Source: Maribacter algarum (ex Zhang et al. 2020) | Lineage (GTDB): Bacteria > Bacteroidota > Bacteroidia > Flavobacteriales > Flavobacteriaceae | Assembly: GCF_005885635.1 (NCBI RefSeq) | Contig: NZ_VATY01000002.1 | Coordinates: 620,001 to 684,000 of the forward strand | DNA: 64,000 nt | Reading direction: 5' to 3' | Shown here: positions 9,504 through 19,665 of the stretch, piece by piece | Layout of the letters: every line of letters starts with the position of its first letter | Position numbering within the stretch: position 1 is the first letter of the stretch | The notes under the pieces: generated by a model | Databases searched by the model: none | What the model was told of the DNA's origin: nothing | The model's input: the letters and a program-made list of their open reading frames with translations, nothing else | Made by a program: the position numbers and the translations under genes

Positions 9504-11096
9504 ATGAACAAAGAGAACACGGCAATACCCTCCGAATTTCAAATAAACAATCCCATTCATCAAAAACACTATTTGGTTGATGGGGAATTAAAAAAATGGA
9601 ATGGAGAATCAGCAGACGTATATTCAACAATTTCGTCAACGAAAACATATGCCCCTACATTTTTAGGAAGTGCCCCTGATATGGGCGAACCTGAAGCTTT
9701 AAATGCTTTAGAGGCCGCTGTAAAAGCATATGGAAAAGGTCAAGGTACATGGCCTACAATGCGTGTGCGGGATCGTATTGAATGTATGGAGCAGTTTGTG
9801 GAAAAGATGAAAACCAAGAGGGAAGAAGTGGTAAAACTCTTGATGTGGGAGATTGGCAAGACTTATCCAGATTCACTAAAAGAGTTCGACCGCACAGTGG
9901 ATTATATCTATGATACGATTGAGGAATATAAAACCCTAGATCGTGATTCCGCAAAATTTGAAAAGCACGCTGAAGTTATGGCACATATCCGAAGAGGACC
10001 TTTGGGCGTTGTACTCTGCTTGGGACCATACAATTACCCTTTAAATGAAACTTTTTGTCTGTTGATTCCCGCCATACTAATGGGCAACACAGCTGTATTC
10101 AAGCCCGCAAAGATTGGTGTTTTGTTGATAACACCTTTGTTGGAAGCTTTTCAAGAGAGTTTCCCAAAAGGGGTAGTCAATGTGGTTTTCGGCAGGGGAA
10201 GAGCCATTGCCGGACCAATAATGAAAACGGGAAAAGTAGATGTTTTGGCACTCATTGGTCATAGTTCGTCCGCAAATGCTTTGCAAGAGCAGCATCCGAA
10301 GAGTAATCGATTACGACTGGTACTAGGACTCGAAGCGAAAAACCCTGGAATTGTTTTACCAGACGCCGATTTAGATTTAACCATCAATGAATGTTTGGCA
10401 GGAACCTTATCCTTTAACGGACAACGTTGTACCGCTTTAAAGGTTCTTTACGTACACGATGACATAAAAGACGAATTCAATGGACGTTTTAGTGAGGCGG
10501 TAGATAAACTTCCCTTTGGTAATCCATGGGATGAAGGAGTAAAACTGACCCCGCTTCCAGAACCTCAAAAGCCGGAATATATTCAAGAACTCTTAGATGA
10601 TGCTGTTTCAAAAGGCGCCAGAATATTGAACAAGAAAGGTGGGAAACATTTTGATAATTATATCTGGCCTGCTGTTGTTTATCCAGTTACGAAGGATATG
10701 CGGGTGTATGAGGAAGAACAGTTCGGTCCGATTATTCCAATCTTATCATTTGATGATATCGAGCAGCCCTTAGATGATATGGCAGAAAGCAATTACGGAC
10801 AACAAGTAAGCCTTTTTGGAAAAGATGTTTATGCATTGGCACCTCTAATTGATACTTTGGCGAACTTGGTTTGTCGTGTCAATCTGAATAGTTCTTGTCA
10901 ACGAGGTCCGGATGTTTATCCGTTTACAGGAAGAAAAGATTCTGCTGTAGCGACCTTAAGTGTTCATGATGCCCTGCGTTCATTCTCCATTCGAACTTTT
11001 GTTGCTTCAAAAGATAATGAACTGAATAATGAGATTTTAGAGAAATTACTGGAGACTAGACTATCTAATTTCGTCAGTACGGACTATATTTTGTAG
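9504..11096 (+). CDS. NADP-dependent glyceraldehyde-3-phosphate dehydrogenase (GapN-like aldehyde dehydrogenase)
   Basis: A 530-aa aldehyde dehydrogenase superfamily protein. The oxyanion-hole segment [11 protein letters not shown], the general base in [11 protein letters not shown] and the nucleophile Cys in [10 protein letters not shown] are all present, and this set fits the non-phosphorylating GapN subgroup. Such enzymes oxidise glyceraldehyde 3-phosphate directly to 3-phosphoglycerate with NADPH formation. It stands alone, after the ilv terminator and a family A repeat, and converges with the following minus-strand gene. A different sugar-aldehyde substrate cannot be excluded. Confidence 0.85.
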   Translation: MNKENTAIPSEFQINNPIHQKHYLVDGELKKWNGESADVYSTISSTKTYAPTFLGSAPDMGEPEALNALEAAVKAYGKGQGTWPTMRVRDRIECMEQFVEKMKTKREEVVKLLMWEIGKTYPDSLKEFDRTVDYIYDTIEEYKTLDRDSAKFEKHAEVMAHIRRGPLGVVLCLGPYNYPLNETFCLLIPAILMGNTAVFKPAKIGVLLITPLLEAFQESFPKGVVNVVFGRGRAIAGPIMKTGKVDVLALIGHSSSANALQEQHPKSNRLRLVLGLEAKNPGIVLPDADLDLTINECLAGTLSFNGQRCTALKVLYVHDDIKDEFNGRFSEAVDKLPFGNPWDEGVKLTPLPEPQKPEYIQELLDDAVSKGARILNKKGGKHFDNYIWPAVVYPVTKDMRVYEEEQFGPIIPILSFDDIEQPLDDMAESNYGQQVSLFGKDVYALAPLIDTLANLVCRVNLNSSCQRGPDVYPFTGRKDSAVATLSVHDALRSFSIRTFVASKDNELNNEILEKLLETRLSNFVSTDYIL

Positions 11097-11141
11097 CTAA
11101 CAGATTAATTGCACTCGTTGAAAAAAGAGGAAAGCTTTGAG

Positions 11142-12206
11142 TTAGTCTAAATCACTTTTCAAGTTTTTTGATGTTGCAAGCGCAAGAACCCGACCTTGAT
11201 CTCCAACAGCATTATAAAAGTGATAGACCGTGCCTTTCCATTTTATGACCCAAGGTTTATGGGCATATTTTGAATCATAACTCTCAGAAGGAGCAATTAA
11301 GTCAGTCCCTTTCCAATCGGTCCAGTTTATGAGGTCGTACGAACAAGCAAAGCGTTCGAAGGCCCCCGGTTTCCAAAAGGCACCAAAATAAAACATGACA
11401 TAGATGTCATCTATTTTGGTGATTTGTGCATCTCCGCAAATCCCTTTGTTTTTTGTAAGGACTGGATTTTCACCATAGCGTTTCCAAGAAAGCATATCAT
11501 CTGAAACGGCCATGCCTATACTTTCAAAGTCACCTTCACCCTTAGCGTTGTAATACATTACATAGTCATGGCCGGTATGAGCAAGTGTATCTTTGATTAC
11601 CAGACTTTTATAAATGGTCTTATTCTCAAACCAACGTGCGCCATCGTCTTCGGGAGAAAGAACGGGCTTGGTATTTGTATTCCATGGTTGCACTTTCGTC
11701 AAATTTGTGGTGTTTGCTAAACCAATTTTTAAAACTCCTGCTTCGTAACCTATCGTATTTCCACCCAAATAGGTCATCCAATAGCGGTCATCGTGTTTTT
11801 CCACTTCATAATCGCCACCCCAATCGAAATTGACCAAGGAAACATATCCTGCTTTTTGGTTGGCATCCCAAGTGTCTTTTGTAAATGATAAGACTTTGCC
11901 TTTTGATTCCCAATGCAATAAATCTGAACTTTCCGCCAACCAAGTTTCATATCCTTGACCATCAAAAACTATATAGGTCATAAGCCAGCTATCACTATTT
12001 CGAAAAATAGTAGGGGAATCTATCAATTTTGTGGTATCTGGATGTTGAAAAACTACGCCATATTTAAAAGGTGTCTTTATCTCTTCATAAATTACTAGCA
12101 TCGTTTCTTCCGAAACAACTTGCTTGAGAGGCTTCTTTTTTTTATCACATGAAGATGCTGAATATAGAAGCAAAACTGATACTGTAAAGAGTAGGAAGGA
12201 TTTCAT
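11142..12206 (-). CDS. Five-bladed beta-propeller glycosidase-like lipoprotein
   Basis: A 354-aa protein with a lipoprotein signal (LLLYSASSC, Cys20). The body has repeated propeller blades such as WLMTYIVFDGQGYETWLAESSDLLHWE, YVMYYNAKG and DDIYVMFYFGAFW, as in GH43/GH117/GH130-type enzymes. Which family it belongs to cannot be fixed by eye. Its ATG overlaps the stop of the upstream sulfatase (ATGA), so the two are translationally coupled and likely act on the same sulfated glycan at the cell surface or in the periplasm. Confidence 0.75.
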   Translation of the reverse strand: MKSFLLFTVSVLLLYSASSCDKKKKPLKQVVSEETMLVIYEEIKTPFKYGVVFQHPDTTKLIDSPTIFRNSDSWLMTYIVFDGQGYETWLAESSDLLHWESKGKVLSFTKDTWDANQKAGYVSLVNFDWGGDYEVEKHDDRYWMTYLGGNTIGYEAGVLKIGLANTTNLTKVQPWNTNTKPVLSPEDDGARWFENKTIYKSLVIKDTLAHTGHDYVMYYNAKGEGDFESIGMAVSDDMLSWKRYGENPVLTKNKGICGDAQITKIDDIYVMFYFGAFWKPGAFERFACSYDLINWTDWKGTDLIAPSESYDSKYAHKPWVIKWKGTVYHFYNAVGDQGRVLALATSKNLKSDLD

Positions 12207-13882
12207 TGCACCAATTCTTTAGTATCCCAATTTCGGACGCCCGCCTTTATAGCCCAAGCCATCCACATACTTTCTAATTCTTGAACTTTATCTGGCAAAT
12301 CACCAGCTAAATCATTAGTCTCACTTCGGTCTACGTCCATATCATACAATTCCCAGGCGTACTCGGCTTTTTCATTCCATTTTGATACGAGTTTATAGTT
12401 TCCGTATCTAACAGCTTTGTTGCCTTCATGTTCCCAAAATATCGCTCGTTTTTCCAAGGACTTATTTTCGAAAGTGGGTTTTAAGGATATCCCTTCCATA
12501 GGAATAATACTATTATCATTATATATTTTTGGATATTCCGCATCAGCCACATCAATGCAAGTCGCCATCAGATCGATTAGATGTCCGGGGTCGTTTCTAA
12601 ACTCGTTTTTCGAAGAAACGCCTTCAGGCCAATGAACAATCAACGGCGTCGCAATACCACCTTCGTGCACCCAATGCTTGTACATTCTAAATGGTGTATT
12701 ACTAGCATTTGCCCAGGGTTTTCCATAGCCAAGATAGGTGTTTGGACCACCTGGTTCTAAGCCAATACCCGATAGCACTGGTCTTCCATCCCTAGTATAT
12801 TTTGGCACCATTTCAGTTTGAAATTCGTCTTTTTTCATGGGTTGTATAGTATCTGGGTCAACATCTATATGATTGGGTTCTATGTTTTTCCGAAAACCAA
12901 ATTCTTCCGCACAACCCCCATTATCTTGTAAAAAGAAAATCAGTGTATTGTCCTTAATTCCCTTGTCGTCAAGACTACTTAGTATTCTTCCAATGCCCTG
13001 GTCCATATTATCCACCATTGCAGCATAAACCTCCATTAGAGAGCTATACCATTCTTTTCGTTCTGTCTCTTCCCAGCTTAAAATATCGTCTTTCTTGGCC
13101 AATTTCCATTCAGGTTTGATAAGACCTAATTCAAGCATTTTAGCATATTTTTGATCCCTCATTTCATCCCAACCGGTATCGAATTTGCCCTTGTACTTTT
13201 CTATATCTTCTGTTTTGGCATGCATTGGCCAGTGTGCAGCCGTATATGGTACATAAAGGAAAAATGGACTATCTGTTTCGTGATTTTCTATATAAGAAAC
13301 TGCATTATCGGAAATCGCATCTGTATAATAGAAATCTTCGGATGGTGCGATAAATTGGTTGTCACGAGTTAAAGAGTTTGGGTCATAAAAACTTCCAGCT
13401 CCATGAATTGTTCCAAAGAATTTATCAAAACCTCTTTGCATCGGCCAATTCTGTTTGGTCGGATTCGTCTCATCGGATTTATACGGAGTCACATGCCATT
13501 TTCCTGACATGTAGGTATAGTAACCCGCGTCTTTAAGTACTTCAGCAATGGTTACAACATTCTTACTTAAATCACCATCGTATATATCCGTTCCATGAGT
13601 ATCCACCATATGACCAATTCCGGCCTGATGCTGATAGACACCAGTAAGCAATGCAGCTCTAGAAGGGCAGCAACGAGCAGTATTGTAAAACTGTGTGTAA
13701 CGTAATCCGTTTGCAGCAAGCCCATCTAAGAAAGGTGTATTGATAATTCCACCATAACATCCGATATCTGAATAGCCCATGTCGTCTGACATAATCAACA
13801 CGATATTAGGTCGATTGTTTTTCTTAGCTTGATTGTTGCAGCTAAATAGTATAAGGAAGATGATGAAGTAGTAGTTTTTCAT
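12203..13882 (-). CDS. Sulfatase (formylglycine-dependent), lipoprotein
   Basis: A 559-aa arylsulfatase-superfamily (S1-type) protein that removes sulfate esters from a glycan. The maturation motif Cys71-C-P-S-R followed by AALLTG is present, with metal ligands in IVLIMSDDMGYSD (Asp33/34) and SGKWHVTP. A lipobox (LILFSC, Cys15) predicts outer-membrane or periplasmic anchoring. A formylglycine-generating enzyme encoded elsewhere is needed. It overlaps the downstream propeller glycosidase by 4 bases, a typical pairing in polysaccharide-utilisation loci, but no SusC/SusD pair is in view. Confidence 0.93.
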   Translation of the reverse strand: MKNYYFIIFLILFSCNNQAKKNNRPNIVLIMSDDMGYSDIGCYGGIINTPFLDGLAANGLRYTQFYNTARCCPSRAALLTGVYQHQAGIGHMVDTHGTDIYDGDLSKNVVTIAEVLKDAGYYTYMSGKWHVTPYKSDETNPTKQNWPMQRGFDKFFGTIHGAGSFYDPNSLTRDNQFIAPSEDFYYTDAISDNAVSYIENHETDSPFFLYVPYTAAHWPMHAKTEDIEKYKGKFDTGWDEMRDQKYAKMLELGLIKPEWKLAKKDDILSWEETERKEWYSSLMEVYAAMVDNMDQGIGRILSSLDDKGIKDNTLIFFLQDNGGCAEEFGFRKNIEPNHIDVDPDTIQPMKKDEFQTEMVPKYTRDGRPVLSGIGLEPGGPNTYLGYGKPWANASNTPFRMYKHWVHEGGIATPLIVHWPEGVSSKNEFRNDPGHLIDLMATCIDVADAEYPKIYNDNSIIPMEGISLKPTFENKSLEKRAIFWEHEGNKAVRYGNYKLVSKWNEKAEYAWELYDMDVDRSETNDLAGDLPDKVQELESMWMAWAIKAGVRNWDTKELVQ

Positions 13883-14063
13883 AACCAGAAAGCAAGGCGG
13901 ATTATTTATTTAGTAAGTTATACAAAAGCCCTTAATAAAAAAGCCTTCGAATCGGGAACTTTTGAGTCCAAATACAGTATGCGTACCCTTCTATTGACTT
14001 AAAACTTGGCGGTTCTCAATAGTCATTCGTTCTTTGCTTCATAATCAATAAACATATTTTTCT

Positions 14064-14756
14064 ATGAAGTTTACAAATCTAATTCTCTTGATTGCAGTCT
14101 TGCTAGTGACCATCACCGCTGCGCAAGAAAAAACCAAATCCTTCGAATTTAAAAAAGGGGAGGTGCTTGACATTATTCTATTAAATCAGGTTGAAAACTC
14201 AAGTGAACTATTTAAGAGGTACAAAGAGACGGCCTTTCCTGTAGCTTTTGAATATAGCTATCAACCACAACCAGGTTTTGGTATTTCAAAATTGACTTTA
14301 GGCACGAACAAGGCCCAAGCCTTTTTGTTTGGGAAATGGTCAAGTCTCAAAAAGCGCGTTGGTTTTTTAGAGAACATCTCAAAACGCCTCCCTGATTTCC
14401 ACCAACAACGACGAGATCTTTTCCCTTATTTCGGATTAACCTATTATGAAATGAAACAAGATTTACAATTCTCAGTAGACACCTCAAAGTTTAATGTAGC
14501 AACCGCCTTATGGAGTAATTCCAATAAAAAGGACCGCACTTTTTTCAAGAAATGGGTAGATGCGGTGAAAAAGTCTGGCGGTACTATTATTCTAACTCTT
14601 GAAAATGGTACTTCACCTTTAGGCTACTATTATAACGCAGATATATTATGTATTGTGGAATGGCAAAACGAAAATGCCTTCCAAACTTTTACGGAAAAAC
14701 ATCCTTTGTCCTTTTATCAATCCTTACGTAATGTTCATCAATTTGTGATTCAGTAA
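14064..14756 (+). CDS. Secreted protein with DUF1330-like C-terminal part
   Basis: A 230-aa protein with a Sec signal peptide (LILLIAVLLVTITAAQ). The last ~60 residues (ADILCIVEWQNENAFQTF .. LRNVHQFVIQ) look like a dimeric alpha/beta-barrel domain of DUF1330/ABM type. I infer an earlier related domain around residues 30-130 (VLDIILLN .. VAFEYSYQPQPGFGISKLTLG). The specific function is unknown. It is the first gene of a tightly packed set with the AraC-type regulator 10 bases downstream and the DUF2911 protein. Confidence 0.6.
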   Translation: MKFTNLILLIAVLLVTITAAQEKTKSFEFKKGEVLDIILLNQVENSSELFKRYKETAFPVAFEYSYQPQPGFGISKLTLGTNKAQAFLFGKWSSLKKRVGFLENISKRLPDFHQQRRDLFPYFGLTYYEMKQDLQFSVDTSKFNVATALWSNSNKKDRTFFKKWVDAVKKSGGTIILTLENGTSPLGYYYNADILCIVEWQNENAFQTFTEKHPLSFYQSLRNVHQFVIQ

Positions 14757-14766
14757 ATTGCGCCCA

Positions 14767-15879
14767 ATGCAGACACTATTAAATCAATTCGTCTATTTTG
14801 GTTTCTTTCAAAGCCTCTTATTGCTATTTATATACGGGTTTTCACCTAAGAATAGAAAACGCATCAATGGGTATATGGCCTTTTTTATAGGTGTTGTATC
14901 CTTCGGCCTAATTGGTAAAGTGCTGTATACAGCTGGAGTTGGAAATTACAATTTTCGTTTGATTTCTTTATCCGAACTTTCTGCTTTGCTTTTTGGTCCG
15001 ACCATATTTTTGTTCACCCGTTCTATTGTTAAGCGAAAATCGTTCTCAAAGCAAGACTTGGTACATTATCTACCTGCCTTGGTTTATATAATTTTTGTTA
15101 CGGTCTATTTTGTGATTCCAGACGATACGGTAATCGTTGAACGGGCCAAAACAGGTGAATTGATGCGGGTCATTTACGCTTGTCATGCTGTAGGTTTGGT
15201 AGTGAATATATTCTATTGGATGAAAGGTTGGCAATTGCTCAAAGCTTTTGGGGCAGATGCTCAGAATGAGCTGTCTTACGAACCACAATCGAATTTTCTG
15301 AAAAATTTCCTAGTCATCACAGGAATTTGTTTAGCAGTGTGGTTAGGGTTATTGTTAACGAGTTTTTTGGGATTCGATATGCTTGAGCGCAATGCGCGTC
15401 CGTACATTTGGTTGCTTTTGGTTTTGATTATATTGTTTATCACGTATTACGGAATGATAGCTCCACAAGTCTTACAGTTATTACCAATGGGCAAACCAGG
15501 AGTCAAGAAGTATACTCAGTCAAAATTGAGTGCCTCTGATTTAGACCGTTTGAAAGAGCAGTTGGAAAGTTTAATGCTAGAGAAAAAACCCTATTTAAAT
15601 AGCAAATTACTTAAAGCGGAATTGGCGGAGATGTTAGGCGTTAATGACCCCGAATTAGCACGTTTACTGAATGAAAATATCGGAATGAACTTTTTTGAAT
15701 ATGTGAACTATTACCGAATTAAGGAATTTGTTGCGCTGGCGAAAACAGAAAAAGCGCAGCAGTTAACTTTTTTTGGTTTAGCTCAAGAAGCAGGTTTTCA
15801 TTCCAAAACTACATTTAACAAATCATTTAAAAAGCTGATGGGAACTTCGCCTTCGGCCTATTTCAATAAAAATTTATAA
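14767..15879 (+). CDS. Membrane-linked AraC family transcriptional regulator
   Basis: About 370 aa. The N-terminal ~230 residues hold roughly seven hydrophobic segments (for example FFQSLLLLFIYGF, MAFFIGVVSFGLIGKVLY, YIWLLLVLIILFITYYGMI). The C-terminal ~100 residues are an AraC-type double HTH (LLKAELAEMLGVN .. GLAQEAGFHSKTTFNKSFKKLMGTSPSAYF). This 7TM-AraC arrangement is common in Bacteroidota and suggests direct sensing at the membrane. I prefer the ATG at 14767 over the TTG 9 bases earlier. It lies 1 base before the DUF2911 gene. Confidence 0.85.
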   Translation: MQTLLNQFVYFGFFQSLLLLFIYGFSPKNRKRINGYMAFFIGVVSFGLIGKVLYTAGVGNYNFRLISLSELSALLFGPTIFLFTRSIVKRKSFSKQDLVHYLPALVYIIFVTVYFVIPDDTVIVERAKTGELMRVIYACHAVGLVVNIFYWMKGWQLLKAFGADAQNELSYEPQSNFLKNFLVITGICLAVWLGLLLTSFLGFDMLERNARPYIWLLLVLIILFITYYGMIAPQVLQLLPMGKPGVKKYTQSKLSASDLDRLKEQLESLMLEKKPYLNSKLLKAELAEMLGVNDPELARLLNENIGMNFFEYVNYYRIKEFVALAKTEKAQQLTFFGLAQEAGFHSKTTFNKSFKKLMGTSPSAYFNKNL

Positions 15880-15880
15880 C

Positions 15881-16702
15881 ATGAAACAAATTATTTTGAT
15901 TACGACCATTTTTATGGTCATGACCGTGCATGCACAATTGAGACTACCGGCGCAGAGTCCATCATCTAGCATAAAGCAGACTATAGGACTCACGGAAGTA
16001 GAAATATTTTATTCCAGACCTAGTGTTCGAGAGCGCACTATTTTCGGAGATTTACTACCCTATAATGAATTTTGGCGCGTAGGTGCTAATGCTGCTACCA
16101 AGATTACTTTTTCCAGAGATGTTTTAATCGATGGTAAAGTTTTAAAAAAAGGCAGTTATTCCCTCTTGGCAGTACCTAACGAATCTATTTGGAAACTGAA
16201 CTGGTATGTACATACTTCAACGGATTGGAATGACTATGTAGAAGCTGACCCCGTTATAGAGTTAAATGTACCTCTAAAGAAAAGGGAGTTAGTTCTTGAA
16301 AGCTTGGAGCTCCATTTTCAGGATGTCACTATGGAAAGTGCTACGTTATTATTAGAGTGGGAGAGAAGTCGGTTAGAAATTCCAATTCTAGTAGATGAAA
16401 AAGAACAAATCTCAAAGGATATTATTCAAACTTTGGCAGGTCCGGATATCTTTGATTACTACGCTGCAGCCCTGTATTTACATGAAAATCAAACGGAGTT
16501 GGTGAGGGCCTTGGAATATATTCAAAAAGTTACACAATCTCCAAAAGCGATGTTTTTTGTTGTGACGCGTGAAGCTTTGATTTTGCAGGATTTAGGCAAA
16601 AATGAAGAAGCCAAAAAAATCGCGAAACGTGCTCTGGCCCTTTCACAAAAGGCCAACAACAAAGATTTTATTCGAATAAATCAAAAAATCATCAATCAGT
16701 AA
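15881..16702 (+). CDS. DUF2911 domain secreted protein
   Basis: A 273-aa protein with a signal peptide (IFMVMTVHAQ). The DUF2911 core (VEIFYSRPSVRERTIFGDLLPYNEFWRVGANAATKITF) is followed by GKVLKKGSYSLLAVP, and the C-terminal ~80 residues look helical and TPR-like (ALEYIQKV .. EEAKKIAKRALALSQKA). It is a paralogue of the protein at 63053. The family has no firm function; it is widespread in Bacteroidota. It forms a unit with the upstream AraC-type membrane regulator and ends at a terminator. Confidence 0.85.
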   Translation: MKQIILITTIFMVMTVHAQLRLPAQSPSSSIKQTIGLTEVEIFYSRPSVRERTIFGDLLPYNEFWRVGANAATKITFSRDVLIDGKVLKKGSYSLLAVPNESIWKLNWYVHTSTDWNDYVEADPVIELNVPLKKRELVLESLELHFQDVTMESATLLLEWERSRLEIPILVDEKEQISKDIIQTLAGPDIFDYYAAALYLHENQTELVRALEYIQKVTQSPKAMFFVVTREALILQDLGKNEEAKKIAKRALALSQKANNKDFIRINQKIINQ

Positions 16703-16721
16703 ACGAAGAGTTTACTACCAT

Positions 16722-16757
16722 TGGCGCCTCGGAATTTAACATTCGAGGCGCTTTCAA
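16722..16757 (+). terminator. Terminator after the AraC/DUF2911 operon
   Basis: GCGCCTCG (16724-16731) pairs with CGAGGCGC (16744-16751), extended by GAAT/ATTC, and is followed by CTTTC. The stem is strong but the T-run is weak. Confidence 0.7.
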
Positions 16758-16885
16758 TTCCAACTTGAATTTGTTATTTTCAGGCACGTTAAAAAGAACA
16801 GAAGATATAATAAAAACCAGCTTTTTCAGTTATTTGGTGTAATAGACCAAATCAAACCAAAACCCAACTTAACCTAAAACGTCCC

Positions 16886-18136
16886 GTGCGAAGATTTAAA
16901 ATCTTAAGTGGAATATCTGTATTAGTCCTTACCTATATACTGGCTACTGCCTCAAGCTTTACAGAAGCTAAGTCCGAAGTTGTTGTACATACTGGTAGTC
17001 CTGAGGAAATACTAGCCGAAAAGAAGAAAGCCGAAATTTATAAAAAGCGCCAACAGGAATTGCGTGATGCGCTTCGTGCCTATTTCAATAAAGCAATCCA
17101 AGCTGGCGATATTGTCGGCGCTGGAGTGAGTATTGTACAAGGAGACTCCATTCTGATTTCTGACGGATTTGGAAAACGAAACGTTAATGCAAAAGCAAAG
17201 GTCGATGGGGAAACCGTATTTCGATTGGGTTCTTTGTCCAAAGGTTTTGCGAGTGTGTTAGCTGCAGACCTAAAAGCTGAAGGAAAAATATCTTGGAACG
17301 ATAAAATCACGGACTATATTCCTGAATTCCAGTTTGGGGATCGTGCAAACACCGATAAAATCAAATTAGCTCACATCTTATCACATACTTCCGGAACGCC
17401 CTATCACAGTTTCACAAACCTGGTAGAAGCGGGATTATCAATGGAGGCTATCGCTACACGCTTTGATGAAGTAAAGCCAATTAGTAAACCAGGACACCAA
17501 TATAGTTATCAAAACGCTATGTTTTCGTTGAGTCAGGAAGTAATGAGAAAAGCAACGGGAAAAGATACTAAAACCTTATTACAAGATCGTTTCTTTAGGC
17601 CTTTAGGTATGTCAACTGTTTCCATGAGTCATAAAGATTTGACCGAAACAGAAAATGTTGCAATTCCACATTCCAAAAGACGCAGTGGATGGAGAACCTT
17701 ACCCCTTCGTGATCGCTATTACAATGCTGTTGCCGCTGGAGGCATTAATGCAAGTTCTTTAGATATGGCCAAATGGATGCGATTTTTACTAGGACATAAC
17801 CCCGAAGTAATGAAAGAAGAGGCCTTACAGGAAGTTTTCAATCCTTTCATTGCTGTGAACAACCATAGAAAATACTATCAGCGATGGCCTGGTCATCTAC
17901 AATCATCTTATGGATATGGATGGCGCATTCACCAATTTCAGGAGACCGAAGCTAGTGAAGAATACACCATCTGGCACCATGGTGGAAGCGTCAACAACTA
18001 CAGAAATGAGATTGCGGTCTATCCTGAATCGGATTTAGGTATCTGCGTGCTATTGAATGGCAATTCTAAAATCGCAAGAACGGTGATACCGGATTTGCAT
18101 GAGATCGTTAAGAAGACCTACAATCAATACCGGTAA
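16886..18136 (+). CDS. Secreted beta-lactamase-fold serine hydrolase
   Basis: A 416-aa class C beta-lactamase/D-aminopeptidase-family protein. It starts at a GTG and has a signal segment (ISVLVLTYILATASS). The active-site SxxK is S116-L-S-K, followed by YQN (YSYQNAMF) and HHGGSVNNY near the C-terminus, so all three motifs are intact. The substrate is unknown; such proteins may be esterases, peptidases or penicillin-binding-like enzymes. It is monocistronic, with a terminator before it and a 118-base gap after it. Confidence 0.88.
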   Translation: MRRFKILSGISVLVLTYILATASSFTEAKSEVVVHTGSPEEILAEKKKAEIYKKRQQELRDALRAYFNKAIQAGDIVGAGVSIVQGDSILISDGFGKRNVNAKAKVDGETVFRLGSLSKGFASVLAADLKAEGKISWNDKITDYIPEFQFGDRANTDKIKLAHILSHTSGTPYHSFTNLVEAGLSMEAIATRFDEVKPISKPGHQYSYQNAMFSLSQEVMRKATGKDTKTLLQDRFFRPLGMSTVSMSHKDLTETENVAIPHSKRRSGWRTLPLRDRYYNAVAAGGINASSLDMAKWMRFLLGHNPEVMKEEALQEVFNPFIAVNNHRKYYQRWPGHLQSSYGYGWRIHQFQETEASEEYTIWHHGGSVNNYRNEIAVYPESDLGICVLLNGNSKIARTVIPDLHEIVKKTYNQYR

Positions 18137-18254
18137 TTTTTCTACTACAAACTATTCCCTTGGTTTATTCTTTCAAATAGGGATTGTTGGTAATTTGTTT
18201 CCGCAGTAAAATCCCTCTATATTTAGACTCTTACTAGATATAAAAGCATACTTC

Positions 18255-19628
18255 ATGGTTAAAATCGCTTATATCGGGGCTGGTAGTTTACAATTCGGAC
18301 CTATTATCGTACAAGATATTTTGATGAGCACAACATTGTGTCAAAATGGTTTGGAAATTCATTTGATGGATATTGAAAAAAACCATTTAAAGCATGTGGT
18401 CAAACATGGGGAGTATGTGAATGAGAAGCTGAACCGCCAGGCCAAAATTATTGCAACTACAGATAGGGATGAAGCCATTAAAGGTGCTGATTTCGTCATT
18501 TGCGCCCTCGAGAAAGACCGTAATGTCTATTGGGCGCAAGATTTTCATATCCCAAGAAAATACGGATTTAAGCAAGTATATGGAGAGAATGGAGGAGTAG
18601 GTTCTCTTTTTCACGCCCTGCGCAATATCAAGGTTATTATGGATTTAGCAAGGGCAATGGAAACCCTATGTCCCAAAGCATTGCTTTTGAATTTCTCCAA
18701 TCCTGAACATAAAATTTGTGAAGCAGTAACACGCTTAACTTCTATCAAAGCTGTAGGCCTATGTCACGGCGTTTTTATGGGCAGGGAGCAATTGTCAGAA
18801 TTGTTGGATGTCCCATTAAATGACTTGCAAACCAAAGCCTGTGGTATCAATCACTTTACTTGGTTTCAAGAAATCGCACAAAAATCCACTGGAGAAGACC
18901 TGTACCCAAAATTACGAGAGGTGGAGAAAAAAGGGGACTGGTTAGCTAAATGGCATGAATTGGCCTTGGGTAGAATTCTGTTCCGTCGCTTTGGGCAATG
19001 GCCTTCACCGGCTTCAAATCACTACGGAGAATATATCCGTTGGGCGGAAGAGTTTGTGATTCCGCAATTGCAGTTTTTCTATGACCCTACAGAGGGGCAT
19101 CCTTGGGAAAATAATCAAATTCCTGAGGGCGTGTATACTGTTGATCGTGTGGATTATGAACGGGAATGGATAAAGGATTGGAGCAAGAAGTTATTGCCGG
19201 TGGGAAGCACTGAGGAAATACAATTGGAAAATGAAGATGGAAGTTTTAAAAGTTCCGGTGAAATAGCGACACAAATTATGGAATCGGTTGTCAGTAATGA
19301 AAAGCAGTGGCTTGAAGCAGTGAATGTGCCGAACAAAGGTGCTATTCCGAATTTACCAGATGATTTGGTAGTGGAACTTCCGGCCTATTGTGATGCTGAA
19401 GGAATTCAACCGATATCGATGGAACCTATTCCAGAAGGCATTGCAGCGACAATTCGCTTGCATGCCAGTATTCACCAACTCTTGGTAGAAGCCTATAACG
19501 AACAATCCAAGGACAAACTATTGCAGGCCATTTTGATTGAACCTACGGTAAACTCCTATCGAAACGCTGTAGATATGTGCAATGAAATGCTGACCTTACA
19601 AAAAGAGGTGCTGCCTCTGCTTAACTAA
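18255..19628 (+). CDS. GH4 family NAD/Mn-dependent glycosidase
   Basis: A 457-aa glycoside hydrolase family 4 enzyme. This family cleaves alpha- or beta-glycosides by an NAD-dependent oxidation-elimination route in the cytosol. The N-terminal Rossmann motif is IAYIGAGSLQFGP; ENGGVGSLFHALRN, the NPEH motif (LLNFSNPEHKICEAV), the metal-site CHGVF and GINHFTWF follow in order. The closest family label by appearance is alpha-galactosidase/alpha-glucosidase. It heads an operon with a sodium symporter and a NagB-like isomerase, suggesting uptake and cleavage of a small, perhaps aminosugar-containing, glycoside. Confidence 0.9.
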   Translation: MVKIAYIGAGSLQFGPIIVQDILMSTTLCQNGLEIHLMDIEKNHLKHVVKHGEYVNEKLNRQAKIIATTDRDEAIKGADFVICALEKDRNVYWAQDFHIPRKYGFKQVYGENGGVGSLFHALRNIKVIMDLARAMETLCPKALLLNFSNPEHKICEAVTRLTSIKAVGLCHGVFMGREQLSELLDVPLNDLQTKACGINHFTWFQEIAQKSTGEDLYPKLREVEKKGDWLAKWHELALGRILFRRFGQWPSPASNHYGEYIRWAEEFVIPQLQFFYDPTEGHPWENNQIPEGVYTVDRVDYEREWIKDWSKKLLPVGSTEEIQLENEDGSFKSSGEIATQIMESVVSNEKQWLEAVNVPNKGAIPNLPDDLVVELPAYCDAEGIQPISMEPIPEGIAATIRLHASIHQLLVEAYNEQSKDKLLQAILIEPTVNSYRNAVDMCNEMLTLQKEVLPLLN

Positions 19629-19665
19629 ATGCAAATAAACCAACCACTTCAAAAACTACAGGCCT

